Below are positions 23,325-35,695 of a DNA stretch of 64,000 nucleotides, in pieces (position 1 is the stretch's first letter; every line of letters begins with the position of its first letter). The notes under the pieces were generated by a model. It made no database searches, had not been told where the DNA came from, and worked only from the letters and a program-made list of their open reading frames with translations. A program made the translations under genes and the position numbers. Source of the stretch: Coptis chinensis (taxonomy: Eukaryota; Streptophyta; Magnoliopsida; Ranunculales; Ranunculaceae); assembly GCA_015680905.1 (NCBI GenBank), contig CM027379.1:99561001-99625000 (forward strand). Direction: 5' to 3'.

Positions 23325-25229
23325 TGATAAGCACCAAAAACTATAATATTAAACCCCGAGAGACATAACATTTTGGTCGATTATGTGTTTAATAATCATG
23401 TAATAATTATATTTTCGTACTTTTGCAGGATTCCACAATTAAAATAAATATAGTGATAAAACATGCATCGAAGTACAGGAATACGGGAATAATTGAAGTT
23501 TCTCACTCGACCCCCGTGAAGCCCAACAAAGCCCGACTAAAGCCGAAGTTTCCAAAACAAAACAAAACCGGTCTTCGGCGGGTCCACATATAAAGAAGCA
23601 AAGAAACTTCCGGCTCAAATCGGATAAATCTAGATGCCGACGTTGGCTAGTGAAGTTGCTAAATCTGAAATACGGGAATATTTGGAGTTCCCACTCAATT
23701 CCCGTGAAGCCCAACAAAGCCTGACTAGAGCCGAAGTTTCCAAAAGAACAAAACCAGTGCAGAACGGGCCCACATATAAAGAAGCAGGAAACTTCCGAAG
23801 CTCAAATCGGATAAATCTAGATGCCGACGTTGGCTGGTGAAGCTGCCATAGCGACCAAGCGACGAACTCTGCGCAAGGACAAAAAGTCGTAAAAATGCCA
23901 AAATCGGCACCGCCACTGGACACACTAAGTGGACACACTCTGCGGGCCCAGAAGGCATGACGAGTCAGCATAGGCATGTGGCAAAGAATGGTTTCAATTT
24001 GGTACCACCTGGAAAGAGAGAAGACACGTACCAATTCAAACCAGGTGGTTTGAATTGAAATGAGCTAACAAACAAAACCTTAAAAGCAAAAAGACAAAAA
24101 TTAAAACACTTAAAACAAAATTTTGTTTCGAACCATTCAATTAGCATAAAGCCAAAATCTAAAACATTCATGGATAGCCTTCCTGTATCAGCCTATATAT
24201 ATGAAGGGGTCACCTTCATTATTACCCCTTCAGCATATTAATGCTTTAGCTTCCGCTTAGTTAGATTTTTCCTTCAGTACTTACATTCTGCCATTTCCAT
24301 TCCAGTAGCTTAAATACTGTAAGTTATTTTTACCCTTAATAACAGTCATTTCTTTTCTAGTTTAATTTCTCTCCTGCATTTATTTACTTAAAGCATACAG
24401 CAAGTTTTATTATTCCTTCTATGACCATGAGCTAATCCCCTTGGGGGAGGGTTATCTTTGCTTCGTGTGAAAATCCGATTGACTTCGTTAATATTCTAGA
24501 ATCACTAGTTAGGAATTAGGCTTAGAATTGACATCCGGTCCCAAAATGATCGAGATCAGACAAAGTTGGATCATGCTGATGCTCTAGAGATAGCCTCACG
24601 CTACGACCCAAAATGTCTCGCGCGACTCTCCTCGTGTCGAATGACTCTCCAATTCGCCCGGTGATGTGAAATCGAGCCGGGAGCTGAAATAATATACCGT
24701 AGATGAGGTATTATTGAAACTCCTTATGCTAGTGAAATGCGACCTAGAGATGTGGGCATGCGCTAGGGATCAATACTCGACGCGTCGCCTCCGAAACGGA
24801 GGCGAAGTAGAGATGTAGTGATTTGGTAATATAAACCGTTAAAAATGATTCTTGCATGAGCATGATTAACTCTCTCCGCTTTCTCCACCCTTGTTCACCT
24901 ACATAAAATCACCGTATTAATTTACATTATTTGCATTACCGTAAAATTTATTAAACCAACTAAAAAACCTAAAAATCCTACTTACTAAAAAGTTGTAATT
25001 CCAGTTGTGAACCTATCCGAGCCCTAAGGTTTGGACGATCCCTTACTCGACCTATCCCTCCAAACCCACGTAAGTAAGGTAACTTGACTAAAATGTATTT
25101 ACTATCACGGACGTTGGAATTTGGACTTTGGACTTGGGTCTTTGGACTTCGGACTTTGACCGTGTGGACCTCGGACTTAAGAAAATAAATAATCGAAAAC
25201 CAAAACGTGTATAAAGAGCGTTTTTGTCA
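23325..25229 (+). repeat. 5' LTR of element A
   Basis: Starts TGATAAGCACC and ends ...TTTTTGTCA two bases before the primer-binding site. It contains a direct duplication of about 190 bases (about 23475-23660 and 23668-23850), a TATATATAT box at 24194-24202 and a hairpin-forming segment at 24424-24468 that corresponds to the two-stage hairpin of the other LTRs. Confidence 0.9.
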
Positions 25230-25231
25230 AA

Positions 25232-25249
25232 TGGCGCCTTTGCGCCCGA
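25232..25249 (+). promoter_or_regulatory. Primer-binding site of element A (tRNA-Asp type)
   Basis: TGGCGCC followed by a decayed remainder, two bases after the LTR. The Athila lineage is known to use tRNA-Asp, whose 3' end is complementary to TGGCGCCGTTGCCGGGGA. First-strand DNA synthesis starts here. Confidence 0.75.
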
Positions 25250-26585
25250 GGACTCTGGACTTAACGTAATAACCGGAATACATCCATAAAACCCCCTCCC
25301 TACCTCCTCATCTTTTTAATTTTCATTTATGTTACAATACTAACGAAGTTACTGGGCAGTTTACCTTAACTTTTTCTACTAACAAATATCCGTGGAACCA
25401 AGTTTTGTTTATTTTCATTAGCACGATCTAAGTACTCGTAGGAATTTGAAGTAATCTTGAATGCACAAAAAGAGTCTCGACGAGACTGAATTAGTAGCAC
25501 GCGAGACTAACCTGGAGTATCAACACTCCAGTTTTCAGGTACATGCCACTTTCCTTTTCAGTACTCTTTTGGGCTCTTTGGTCCTGTTTTGCTAGTAAGC
25601 ATAAACTCGGGAGTAGTCGATCGCTATACGAGGAATCGCGGGACGCCATGTTTCAACTCTTAAACTCCTCAAACTTTGTCGAGGATATTATTTGCTATAA
25701 CTTGTTTTACCTCGTATATTTGTTGGCATGAGAACTCCTTGCATGTAAAGGTGGTTCGTCATTACATATTCACGTTAACACAATATGATTCAAATATATT
25801 TTGATATATGCGTAGCGTCAAACCATCTGCTTAGAATATTTTTGTATGTATATGTTACATCAATTCACATACACGGTATTCAATTGCATGAGTTCGTTCT
25901 TGACATTCCCCTACCTCACGTATAACTTACATATAGTTGCACGTATAGGTAATATAGATTTGCATGGGTAGACTTTCTGCGTAAACTAGTATATGTTAGT
26001 TAGTTTCTATTTTGGCATCTATCGTTTTAATTGCATTTTTCGTAATTACGTCTCCATAATACATTAATTACGTAAACAAAAAAAATAAAAAATAAAAAAT
26101 AAAAAAAAAAAAAAAAATAAAATAAAATATAAAAAATATAAAAAATAATAAAAAATAAAAAAAGTAAAAAATCATAGTAATTAAAAATTTCATCTAAATC
26201 ATCTTAATAACACCCCGCATAATACACCATCATAAATCATCATCCTATTTCATCAGTGCCTAAGAAACTTGAAAAAAAAATTGAGGTTTCCTAATTAAGG
26301 AACGTGCTAGCACGAACAACCTCCCTCAATTCTCTCGGGTGACCTGGCTGTTGGAATATTCACACGTTATCCTAGCTTCCTGCGCCGAAGTTAGCAAATT
26401 TCGGAAGACGTGTTTCAACTCCCTCCTTCCTAAAATCTAAAACCTCCAGTCATTGTTCGTTCCTTATGAGCCTTAAATTAAAATTATATTTGTATGAGAC
26501 TACGGTCCGGTAAACATAAGGAATTATATTAGAACTTACATATCATCGTCGAAAATACAAGAAACAACTGTTTATGTTATCTCCT
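25250..26585 (+). other. Untranslated leader of element A
   Basis: About 1.3 kb between primer site and gag. It has a palindrome AGTCTCGACGAGACT near 25470, an extremely A-rich tract at about 26078-26175, and a structured block at 26255-26380 (stem TTGAGG/CCTCAA around CGTGCTAGCACG) that recurs twice in element B. Confidence 0.6.
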
Positions 26586-28440
26586 AGACATAGTCCCTCC
26601 TCCGTAAATCAACCTCGTCAAACATCTCCGTTGCCATTATCTCCTTTAATTATGGTGAGGAAAATCTCACAAATGAAAACCCTTTCGGATTTCTATATCG
26701 CCTTACAGAAGGACCTCCGCTTCTCGCATTAAACTCGATGCTATTGTAGGTGATTTTCAGATTCCGCCAAACATTTTCGGTTTGTTACCTGCTTACCATG
26801 GGTTAGACCATGAAAAAACCGATAATCATCTTCGCCGATGCAACAAGTAGTCACCACTTTTCGCCATCCGACCGTTACCAACGAACAAGTCTTGCTTAGG
26901 TTGTTTCCCTTCACCTTAGCCGATAAAGCTTCAAAAATTTGGCTCGCCGGACAAGCGCCGCAATCCATTGACACATGGGCCAAACTTGTTCAAGCATTCA
27001 TGATAAAGTTTTATACTCGGAAAACTACGAAATGCTTCAAAAGATTCAATTCTTTTCGCCAAAGACCCTGTGAATCCTTTTCGGGCGTGGAGCAGATTTA
27101 TTGATCTACTTCTAATGTCCCCATCATCAACTCGACACAAAACCCGTATTAGTCCGTTCATTCTTTAATGGTCTCTCCGACCATCAAAAGGAAACATTAG
27201 ATATCATGAACGGCGGTTGTTTTATGGACAAGGGCGCATCTTGAAGCATACACTTTTCTTGAGAAACAGGCCTCACGGCACCCATCGGGGAAACACCGAT
27301 TCTTCTAGATCTTCTAAAGACACTCCTACCAAAGTTACGCCTATGTTCGAGGTCAAACCCGATCCGAATTAAAACTCTAATCGAAGTCCCTAAACAAAAA
27401 TGTCGATGCTCTTTCTCGTACAAGTAAATGAACAAAACCCAAACAAAGTCATGGCTACAAACAACGCTTCCCCATGCCCTCTTTGCTTAAGCCCCGAAAA
27501 GTCCTAGGTAAAAGCAAACCCGATTCTTATTGTCCTTTGGTATACGAAAGTGTCCTCCCCTTACCTTCAAGAGGCTTGTGCTTTCAACATCCCTAATGCA
27601 CCTTGGCGACAACATCCGAATTTAGCTTCGGCACCCCCGCCCAACAACAAGCACCTTCAGTGGCAACAACGCTTCAGTATGACCACCAAACTACAAATTC
27701 CTATTGTCAAGGAAATCCTCCACAATTCCAAAGAAGGGCAAGGTAATTTTCCCAACAACACAAATATAGGATACCAAAACAACCGCAACCTTGTTCCCGC
27801 TTAATCAAGGATATGGCTACCAAAATCAACCCGTGAATAATAACCGAACTAGAACTAGTTCCTGCTATCTCCTTTGGTAAATCCATACCCGATAAAACGG
27901 GCTGAAACTTTCCCCGACATACATGAATCAACAGAATCAAATCCTAGCTTCTATCCAACAGGTCTTCAAATTGTTAGCTCGGGATAAAAGTCAAAAAGAA
28001 ACGTGTTCCCTTATCGCCAAGCAGCTTCCAAACCCTAATCCTACAAACACCATTTCCTTTGAACTCAATAATGCACCAAAATGACCTAGTAATCCAAGCT
28101 AGGGTGAGGTAAATGCCATTACCACTCTTCGCTCGGGCCAACCATCGACAATAATATACGTGATGCCGACGGAGTCGACGAAAGTCACGACCGACGCCCT
28201 TCCAACTCCTACCTACCTCAACCTATAACGGACGGTTGTACCTTCAAAATCTACACCTACGCCCCTAGGGAAAGAGACGCCGCCATCGATCCTTATATCG
28301 CGATTCCCCAAAAGCTCCGCTCCCCGCCCGCTTGGTAAAGAACAAACATGATGAACATTTTGATGAGATCCGTGAAACCTTCAAAAATTTGACCATAAAC
28401 TTACCTTTCCTAGATGCGCTTTAAATGGCAAAGCATTTGC
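26586..28440 (+). pseudogene. gag region of element A (broken)
   Basis: The capsid-type core is recognisable at about 26750-27110 by comparison with gag of element E: TTFRHPTVTNEQVLLRLFPF, LADKASKIWL, APQSIDTWAKLVQAFM and FRQRPCESFS. These are the conserved words of plant Ty3/gypsy gag proteins, which form the virus-like particle in the cytoplasm. A Q/N/P-rich part follows (about 27480-28000). The region is broken with several breaks. Confidence 0.8.
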
Positions 28441-29290
28441 CCAAGCATGCCAAGTTTTTGAAGGAAATGTGCACCACCAAACGACGCATCAATGTACCTC
28501 AACAAGCCGCCTCATCGAAAAGGCGCGGTTTCGATTACCACTACCAATGGTGTGGTAAAGTATAGTGGACCTAGGTCGAAACCAAACCGTATCCATGCAC
28601 GCCACAAGTATACCGCTACATCGCACTTTTTAGACTTAGGTGCCGGTGTTAACCTACTTCCCTACTACTTATTTAAGCAGTTAGGTCTTCATGAATTAAA
28701 ACCTACCAATATGACTCGCAACTCGCGGATCGCTCCATCAAGTACACAAAAGGCATAGTAGAGAACGTTATAGTAAAGGTCCAAGATTTTTACTACCCAG
28801 TGGATTTTGTCATTTTAGATAATTTTTTTTGGCCTCGTGACTCCATTCCTATCATCTTGGGACGCCCTTTTCTTTTATCAATCGCTAACGCCTCATAAAT
28901 TGTCGGACGGTTCAATGACATTGTCTTTCGAACCTTTCGCACCCCAGACCGAACTTAACGTGGTTCAAATTAATGAAACAGTTTCCGATCCTATAATGGA
29001 GGGCGAGATTAGCCCGGTTGATAGTCCGAACATGATTATTTCACAAACTCTTTTCCCCATTTTTGAGGTACACCAATTTCTTTCTTTGATAATCCGAGTT
29101 TGACGATGACTCGTGACGTAAGGGATGTCCATGCATTATTGGAGTCGCATCACTATTTGACCCTAATGCTTCGTGCAAACCGATTCGTAGAACCAGATTC
29201 GCTCTTTTCCATTGAAGAGATGATCCCTCACGAATCCTTGATCCCTAATCCTCCAACTCCGGATTTAAAACCTCTACCCTCTGATTTGAA
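28441..29290 (+). pseudogene. Aspartic protease region of element A (broken)
   Basis: Encodes FLDLGAGVNLLPYYLFKQLG (about 28630-28690), matching the pepsin-like retroviral protease active-site context seen in Athila elements (DLGASVNLLP, where the canonical DTG/DSG is DLG in this group), then VQDFYYPVDFVILD-like and IPIILGRPF-like segments. It would release gag and pol products. Broken. Confidence 0.8.
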
Positions 29291-29294
29291 GTAA

Positions 29295-30340
29295 GTGCAT
29301 CTCGATCTCGATGGTAGTCACCCTATAATAATTTTTGCTCACTTGACTACATACGAAGAGGCACGTTTGATTCATGTCATTCGTGAACACCGCTCCGCTA
29401 TCAGATGGTCCTTAGATGATATCAAGGGAATAGACCCTAGCATGTGCACGCATCGTATACATCTTGATGACGCACAAAAGACATCACGAGAACCACAACG
29501 CCTTTAATCCCGCCATGAAGGAAGTAGTGAGAGAGGAAGTTTTACGTTTACTTGATGCGGGTATCATATACCCTATCTCAGATAGTGACTGGGTTAGTCC
29601 TGTCCACGTTGTTCCCAAAAAGTCCGGCATTCAAGTTGTACAAAATGAAAATGGTGAGTGCATCTCCACTCGCATTCCTTTGAAATGGAGAATTTGCATT
29701 AACTATCGCAAACTTAATGCCAGAACCCGTAAAGATCACTTCCCTCTCCCATTCATTGACCAGATGCTAGAACGTTTAGCCGGTCATGCTTACTACTCTT
29801 TTCTTGATGGCTATTCTGGATACTTCCAAATCGTCATCGATCCCGCCGATCAAGAAAAGACAACTTTCACGTGTCCCTTTAGAACCTTTGCATACAGACG
29901 AATGCCTTTTGGTCTTTGTAATGCCCCAGACACTTTCCAACGCTGCATGCTTCACATTTTTAGTGATATGGTGGAACGTTATATGGAAGTCTTCATGGAC
30001 GACTTTTCCATTTACGGAAATTCCTTTAACGACTGTTTATCCAACCTTTCTAAAGTATTAACGCGTTGAAGAGAAAAAATCTGGTACTAAATTGGGAGAA
30101 GTGTCATTTCATGGTTACCAAAGGACTTGTTCTAGGTCATATTGTTTCAAAAGACGGATAGAGGTTGATAAAGCTAAAATTGTTAAAATTTCTTCGCTAC
30201 CTTTCCCATGTATGCGTTCGGATATCCGTGCCTTTTTAGGCCACTGGGTTTTACAGAGATTCATTCAGGATTTTTCTAAAGTTGCTCGACCCTTAACCAA
30301 TCTCCCCTTAAGGATGTAGTATTTGACTTCAATTTCAATT
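29295..30340 (+). pseudogene. Reverse transcriptase region of element A (broken)
   Basis: Contains the run-up HVIREHRSAIRWSLDDIKGI, then EEVLRLLDAGIIYPISDSDW, VPKKSG, WRICINYRKLNARTRKDHFP, DQMLERLAGHAYYSFLDGYS, GYFQIVIDPADQEKTTFTCP, RRMPFGLCNAPDTFQRCM and the catalytic VFMDDFSIYG. These are the standard gypsy reverse transcriptase blocks with the Athila-typical DHFPLPFIDQM. The catalytic box FMDD is present. The region overall is broken. Confidence 0.9.
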
Positions 30341-30830
30341 GCAAACAAGCTTTTGATACTCTAAAACCGCCTCGACTACCGCCTCCTATCATTCAACCCC
30401 TCGATTGGTCTCAACCATTCGAATCGATGTGTGACGCTTAGCGACTTTTACTACTGGTGCCGTATAGGCCAACGACGTGACGACAAACCCATTGTCATTT
30501 ACTACGCTAGTAAAACTCTTAACGACGCTCAACGTAATTATACCACAACTAAGAAAGAGTTCCTAGCTGTTGTCTATGCTTTGGATAAGTTTCGCCACTA
30601 CCTAGTTGGAACATCGACCATCGTATATACTGACCATGCAGCAATTCAGTACTTACTCGCGAAAAAGGACGCAAAACAACGATTGTTCCGTTGGATCCTT
30701 CTCTTACAAGAATTCACCTTGGAAATCAAAGACAAGAAAGGAACAGAAAATGTCATAGCCGACCATTTATCAAGGCTGGTTAGTGACATCGATAGTGATT
30801 CTGAAGCTATCGGTGATTCCTTCCCAGACG
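30341..30830 (+). pseudogene. RNase H region of element A (broken)
   Basis: Recognised by [40 protein letters not shown] and [20 protein letters not shown], then [11 protein letters not shown], the conserved blocks of Ty3/gypsy RNase H. It removes the RNA template during reverse transcription. Confidence 0.85.
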
Positions 30831-32141
30831 AATACTTGTACTCTATTTTCTCATCCCCATGGTACGCGGATATCGTTAACTACCTAGTTACTGAGGAAGT
30901 CCCCTCCTTTTGGTCACGTCCTGATCATAAAAAGTTCTTATCCACTGTAAAATATTATTTCTGGGATGAACCCTACCTCTTTAAGTATTATTCCGACCAA
31001 CTCATTCGTCACTGCATTCCCGACTGGGAACACACCGACGTATTATCCTTTTGCCATGAACAATCTTGCGGAGGTCATTTCAGTGGGAAGAAAACTGCGG
31101 CCAAGGTGTTACAATATGGTTTTTACTAGCCTACCCTTTTTCGCGATGCACACGAACATTGCATAGCTTGCATTCATTGTCAGCACCTAGGTCGAATTAC
31201 CAAACGAAATATGATGCCCCTAAATCCTATCTTGATTGTGAAATTTTTTGATGTTTGGGGCATTGATTTTATGGGACCCTTCCCTATTTTCCAAGGTTTT
31301 CTATACATTTTAGTCAGTAGACTATGTGTCCAAATGGATTGAGGCACTCGTGATGTCGCTCAAATGACCACAAGACTGCCGTGGAGATTTGTAAAAGAAA
31401 ACATTTTCTCTCGCTTTGGTGTTCCCAAAGCTATCATCGATGGGGTACACATTTTGTAACAAAATTTTGGGTTTTTAATGAAGAAATATGGAGTTACTCA
31501 CAAGGTTGCTATTCCATACCACCCACAAACGAGTGGCCAAGTGGAAGTCTCCAACAGAGATAAAGTCTATTCGAGAAAACTGTCAACCCCATCAAGAAAG
31601 GATCGGTCTTCCGCTTATCGGATGCCTTGTGGGCATACCAACATCATTTAAGACACTTATAGGGATGTCTCCTTACCGCATTGTTTTTGGAAAACCTTGT
31701 CATCTGCCAGTTGAACTTGAGCATCATGCCCTTTGGGCCATCAAAAGCCTTAATTACAATATCATCGAGGCAGGTGAGAAGCGAAAACTGCAATTAAATG
31801 AGCTGGAGGAGATTCGGAGTGATGCTTATGATCTCTCGAAATCCTACAAAGCTAATATGAAAAGAGTGCACGACAAGCACATTTTTTGCGTAAGGATTTC
31901 AAAATTGGCCAAAAAGTTTTACTTGCATAACCCGTGATTACACATCTTTCCCCGTAAATTGAAAACACGATGGTCCGGTCCTTTCATTGTGTCACCTGTA
32001 AAACATTATGGGGCAATCTCTTTGCTTAATCCAAAAGATAACAGTGAATTTCGAGTCAATGGACAATGCCTAAAACATTACCACGATTACGCCACCGATG
32101 TTGAACATACTCTTCTTCGAATCCAAAGATACACCGACTAG
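30831..32141 (+). pseudogene. Integrase region of element A (broken)
   Basis: HHCC zinc-finger part around [20 protein letters not shown] and a CIHCQ pair (about 31050-31180); catalytic core part with WGIDFMGPFP-type sequence (about 31258-31290); then SPYRIVFGKPCHLPVELEHH, the linker DAYDLSKSYKANMKRVHDKH and the C-terminal TRWSGPFIV...LNPKDNSEFRVNG. This would insert the DNA copy into the genome. Broken in several places. Confidence 0.85.
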
Positions 32142-33116
32142 ATGTTTCGCTTGGCGCATCTCAATCTTGTTTCTATAGAGGGTATGCCATTTTGGTAGCC
32201 GAGCCATCTTCTATCTTAAGATCTCCAAAGTTCTTTGAAGTGTCTGGTTGCAAGCGCCGGAACCTTAGTCCACGAAAACTCTTTTTCAGAACTGAGTATA
32301 AATGTCTTCTCAGAACACGAAAGCAAACGTATTCTCGTAAACGATGGGTACCTAAAATTTCACCTCCTTCCTTCTCTTCCCTTTTCTACTCTCTACCTCG
32401 CGAACTTCAACTAATCATTTGGTGTAAGTCTCACTCATCACGAATAGGGAATGGTCATAGTTCTTTTGCTCGTAAACGACGTGCGCGAAGGATGGGCTGG
32501 TGTATGCATTGCCAAACACCCTTCTGTCTAGGCTTTGACTTCCTATCTGATACTAGCCAGTTTAAGGTATACTTTTGTCTAACACCAGTTGCGCAGGATA
32601 ATATTCGTCGCCGCGACGTTTCTCCCACAGGTTGGGATTCATCTTGAGAATCTGACGTTAAAGGACTCAACTCGTCTTGAGTATCTGACGTTAAAAGACT
32701 CACCTTATAAATATGTTTATATTGTTGCCTTTTCCCTTTGCATTAAGTTTTGCACATGGGATTCGTGTCAAACCTCATATGTTGCATACTTGGAACACAA
32801 ACGGGCAATGGATTCCACCAGACCAACCCTAGAATTGGTTACTTTGAGTCCCTTGGGGCGGTTTGAGGATAACCGTATGTAATAAGGGCAATTTTATTAG
32901 ACCATAGCGCGCACGGTCCAGGATGGTACCGTCCTGCCCCTAACCCCATAATACATAGAGGTGAAGCCACAGTCTGGCTGGATTGGGTTCGCTCCAGAGC
33001 CGACATGACAGTTGTCTATGATTTAAGATGGTGACTCCCCTGGACATCCAGTGTTTTTCACGTATATCTCCCTTGTATGTAAATAAAACCTTTGTTTATA
33101 AATAAAACACTCTCTG

Positions 33117-33149
<33 letters not shown>

Positions 33150-33570
33150 GTGACTTTCAAGAATGACTCATACAATTGGATAGCATTTTTCGTGCCAATC
33201 GTTTTGGTATCTCATTCGTCCAATTCGGAGTCCAAACGAGTCGTGGGTAAACATTTAGATTTTTTATGTTTAAATCGGGCTTTAGGCTTGATTTGGGCTT
33301 CGAGAAATTTTTTGGCCCAACCAAAATATCGATTTCTCGGTCCATTTAAACCCAAAAAAACCAATAACACGCGTCACATTTCCATCACTCTTCTTCCTCA
33401 AAAACCGGATCTTGCCCCCTCTCGATTAAGTCTCGCACGAGACAGGCCCACACTAAAACTAGGTCTCGCGCGAGACCCTCACATCTCCCCACCAAGTTTT
33501 CCTTCCATCGAACATCCCATTTCTTCCCCTCATCAAGAATCAATAGCCATCCTCGCTCTAAGACCAAAGA
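32142..33570 (+). other. Untranslated spacer after pol in element A
   Basis: Contains a segment shared with element B (GGTTGCAAGCGCCGG near 32250; GAGTATAAATGTC near 32296) and a short repeat TGAGAATCTGACGTTAAA / TGAGTATCTGACGTTAAA near 32645-32700. It also holds a T-run then A-run at 33117-33147, an antisense LTR-like motif at about 33190-33250 and the perfect palindrome GTCTCGCGCGAGAC near 33461. It resembles a long leader for the first extra coding region. Confidence 0.55.
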
Positions 33571-34725
33571 ATGGCCGGAAACAGACGGATTTGTGTGGAA
33601 AGAAATTTTGGAAATTTGTTTGAAAACGGGATGTTTGCTCCATTCTTTGATCACGAAATTCACTCTAGAGGATGGGAGAGTTTGTTATATGCCAATGGAG
33701 GGCTTTATTCCAAGGATTTGGTGATGAAATTCTACGACAATGGGAGCTTTAATGGCGACCATTTTTGGGTCACCGTCGAGGGTGTGCGCCACGAAGTCAC
33801 ACCTGTGTTGCTCTCCGGGATCACGGGCATTCCTCTGGTTGACCACGTACTAACTCAGCAGCAGTCCATGTACCCACGGACTTACGACCTAATGCTCGAC
33901 ACGCTAATCGAGGGAGAGTACAACATCGACGGGAAATGCGCGTATCAGCGCTCGATGCGACGGAACCAGCTAGCAGTGACTTAATGGCTGGGACTGAACG
34001 TCATTGGCACCTCAAACCTTCCGACATCAACAAGACCTTCCTCCACCTTCTCTGGATCCTCCAGATTTAAAGGGTAACTTCGCATCGCTACCTTTCTTTT
34101 GATATTATCACACATGCCACTCTTAGGTCAGCCCCCCTTGCCGCTCTAGTAACGCAAGTCATGATTAACTGGGTTTCTCATCCGCCACCCCACTACTCCC
34201 TATACCACAATATGAGAATATGCTTGTCTTCAAGAAATGCATACAGACCCTTTGGGAACCCACAAAGACCTAGGGCTGCCGAAAGCACGCTTAGCGTAGG
34301 ATCCTCTCACCCACCATACTTTGATGAGACTGCCATGAGTAAGATCACCCAACCCATGAGGCCCTACATGTTGTGAACAAAGGGTCCGAGAGACATGTAC
34401 ACTCGCCGTATCGATGAGACGCACCTTTGGGCGAAGTTAAGGACAGATATGACCACTCGCCACGAAGTCGATGACGCATGAAGATGGGCTAATTCCAGAG
34501 GGAAATGAGAGCCTCCATGACTGATTTCAGACAATATGCTTACTCCCCGTAACCGGTTTCAGCAAATGTTCATGGCGAGCCAAAGATCGGGCCGTGCTCG
34601 TGATGGATACTCTTGGTGATATCCAGAGCAGTTAGCCTCCATGGGAGCTCGATCGCACGACGCCGCAGACTCCCGGTTCTTCTTCGCAGCGCCCCGATGA
34701 TTCTCGCTACAAAGACTGAGGATCA
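33571..34725 (+). pseudogene. Extra coding region 1 of element A (post-integrase, broken)
   Basis: Starts MAGNRRICVERNFGNLFENG and continues with FFDHEIHSRGWESLLYANGG, LYSKDLVMKFYDNGSFNGDH, a VRHEVTP...L.GITGIPL segment and RRNQLAVT. The pattern (aromatic start, RGW, YP/YS-elV-eFY, V-G-(x)n-fs-P-x-i-n-xlg-ip) fits the so-called putative plant transposon protein domain often found next to Athila/Tat pol genes. Its function is unknown; the position is where Athila elements carry an env-like frame. A serine/arginine-rich tail ends near 34725. Broken with several breaks. Confidence 0.65.
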
Positions 34726-35695
34726 TCAGTAGCTAGATTTATTTTTTTCCGGTCTTGTATAATATTTATATCAGATATTTTATTTACGTGTTTGCATTTT
34801 CCAGCTTAATAGTAGATAGTTCCTAAATATTTCTATCTTGATATATTAGCTATATCTAATATTATAGTATATAGGTAGGAACATATATTGGTAATAATAA
34901 ATTATATACATATATAAATATATATTTTACATGTCATACTTAAACAACAAATTTTAACGTAACTAACGTTTTATAAAACGTTCAGAAACCGATAATGAAA
35001 ACGCATAAAAAAAAACGGTAAGAAAACGGTCATGAACCACATCTAAAAAACGGTCAGAAAACGGTCATGACCACATCCAGAAAACGGTCAGAAAACGGCA
35101 ATTTTCTCTCTATAAATAAGTTCAACTCTTCCTCCATATTCACTCATTTCATATTCTTCCCTCTACACTTCTTATTCTAAAAACCATTTTTGGATCACTC
35201 CAAGCTCAAGATTCATGGATGCACTAGAAAAGTTTGAGCAAAGAAGAGATTGAATATGCTACTCAAGTCTTCATGCTCGGTTGTTTTATTATAGTCATGT
35301 TGTTCATGTGGCATATAGTTCTATCTAACATTTAGGTTTGTATTTAAGTCATTGTATCATTATGTTGTGTTTCCATACCGTTGTACGTTCTTACATCTTA
35401 TTGTAATCGTATATCTACAGTTTCCTTGTCATTCTACTTACGTTTAAAAAAAAAAAAAAAAAAAAAAAAAGAAAAAAAGGGCACTCCTTGTCACATGCCC
35501 CATTCTTCTCATCCACACTACATCCACTTTTGCGCATATCTTAGAAGATACACGTGGTCTAACTACCCTGTGACACCTCAAAACGTATCTTTTACAGTTT
35601 CGGATGGGTGCTTATTTATACCAAGGATAGACACCTCAAAAATTTAACTTCCCTTTTTCCAAAATAATTTTTTCTTTTCCACCACTCCATCTTTA
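34726..35695 (+). promoter_or_regulatory. Spacer with short repeats and TATA-like box before extra region 2
   Basis: AT-rich spacer, then repeated AAAACGGTCAGAAAACGGTC ATG-CCACATC words (about 34990-35100), then TATAAATA at 35112-35119 and pyrimidine-rich sequence. An A-run lies at about 35443-35470. The order (repeats, TATA box, CT-rich leader) resembles a plant promoter and could drive the next coding region separately. This is inference. Confidence 0.4.

Noticed and set aside
23630-24034. Minus-strand open frames repeated at 40017-40451
   Set aside because: They lie inside the duplicated part of the A LTR and occur in both LTRs, so they are not separate genes.
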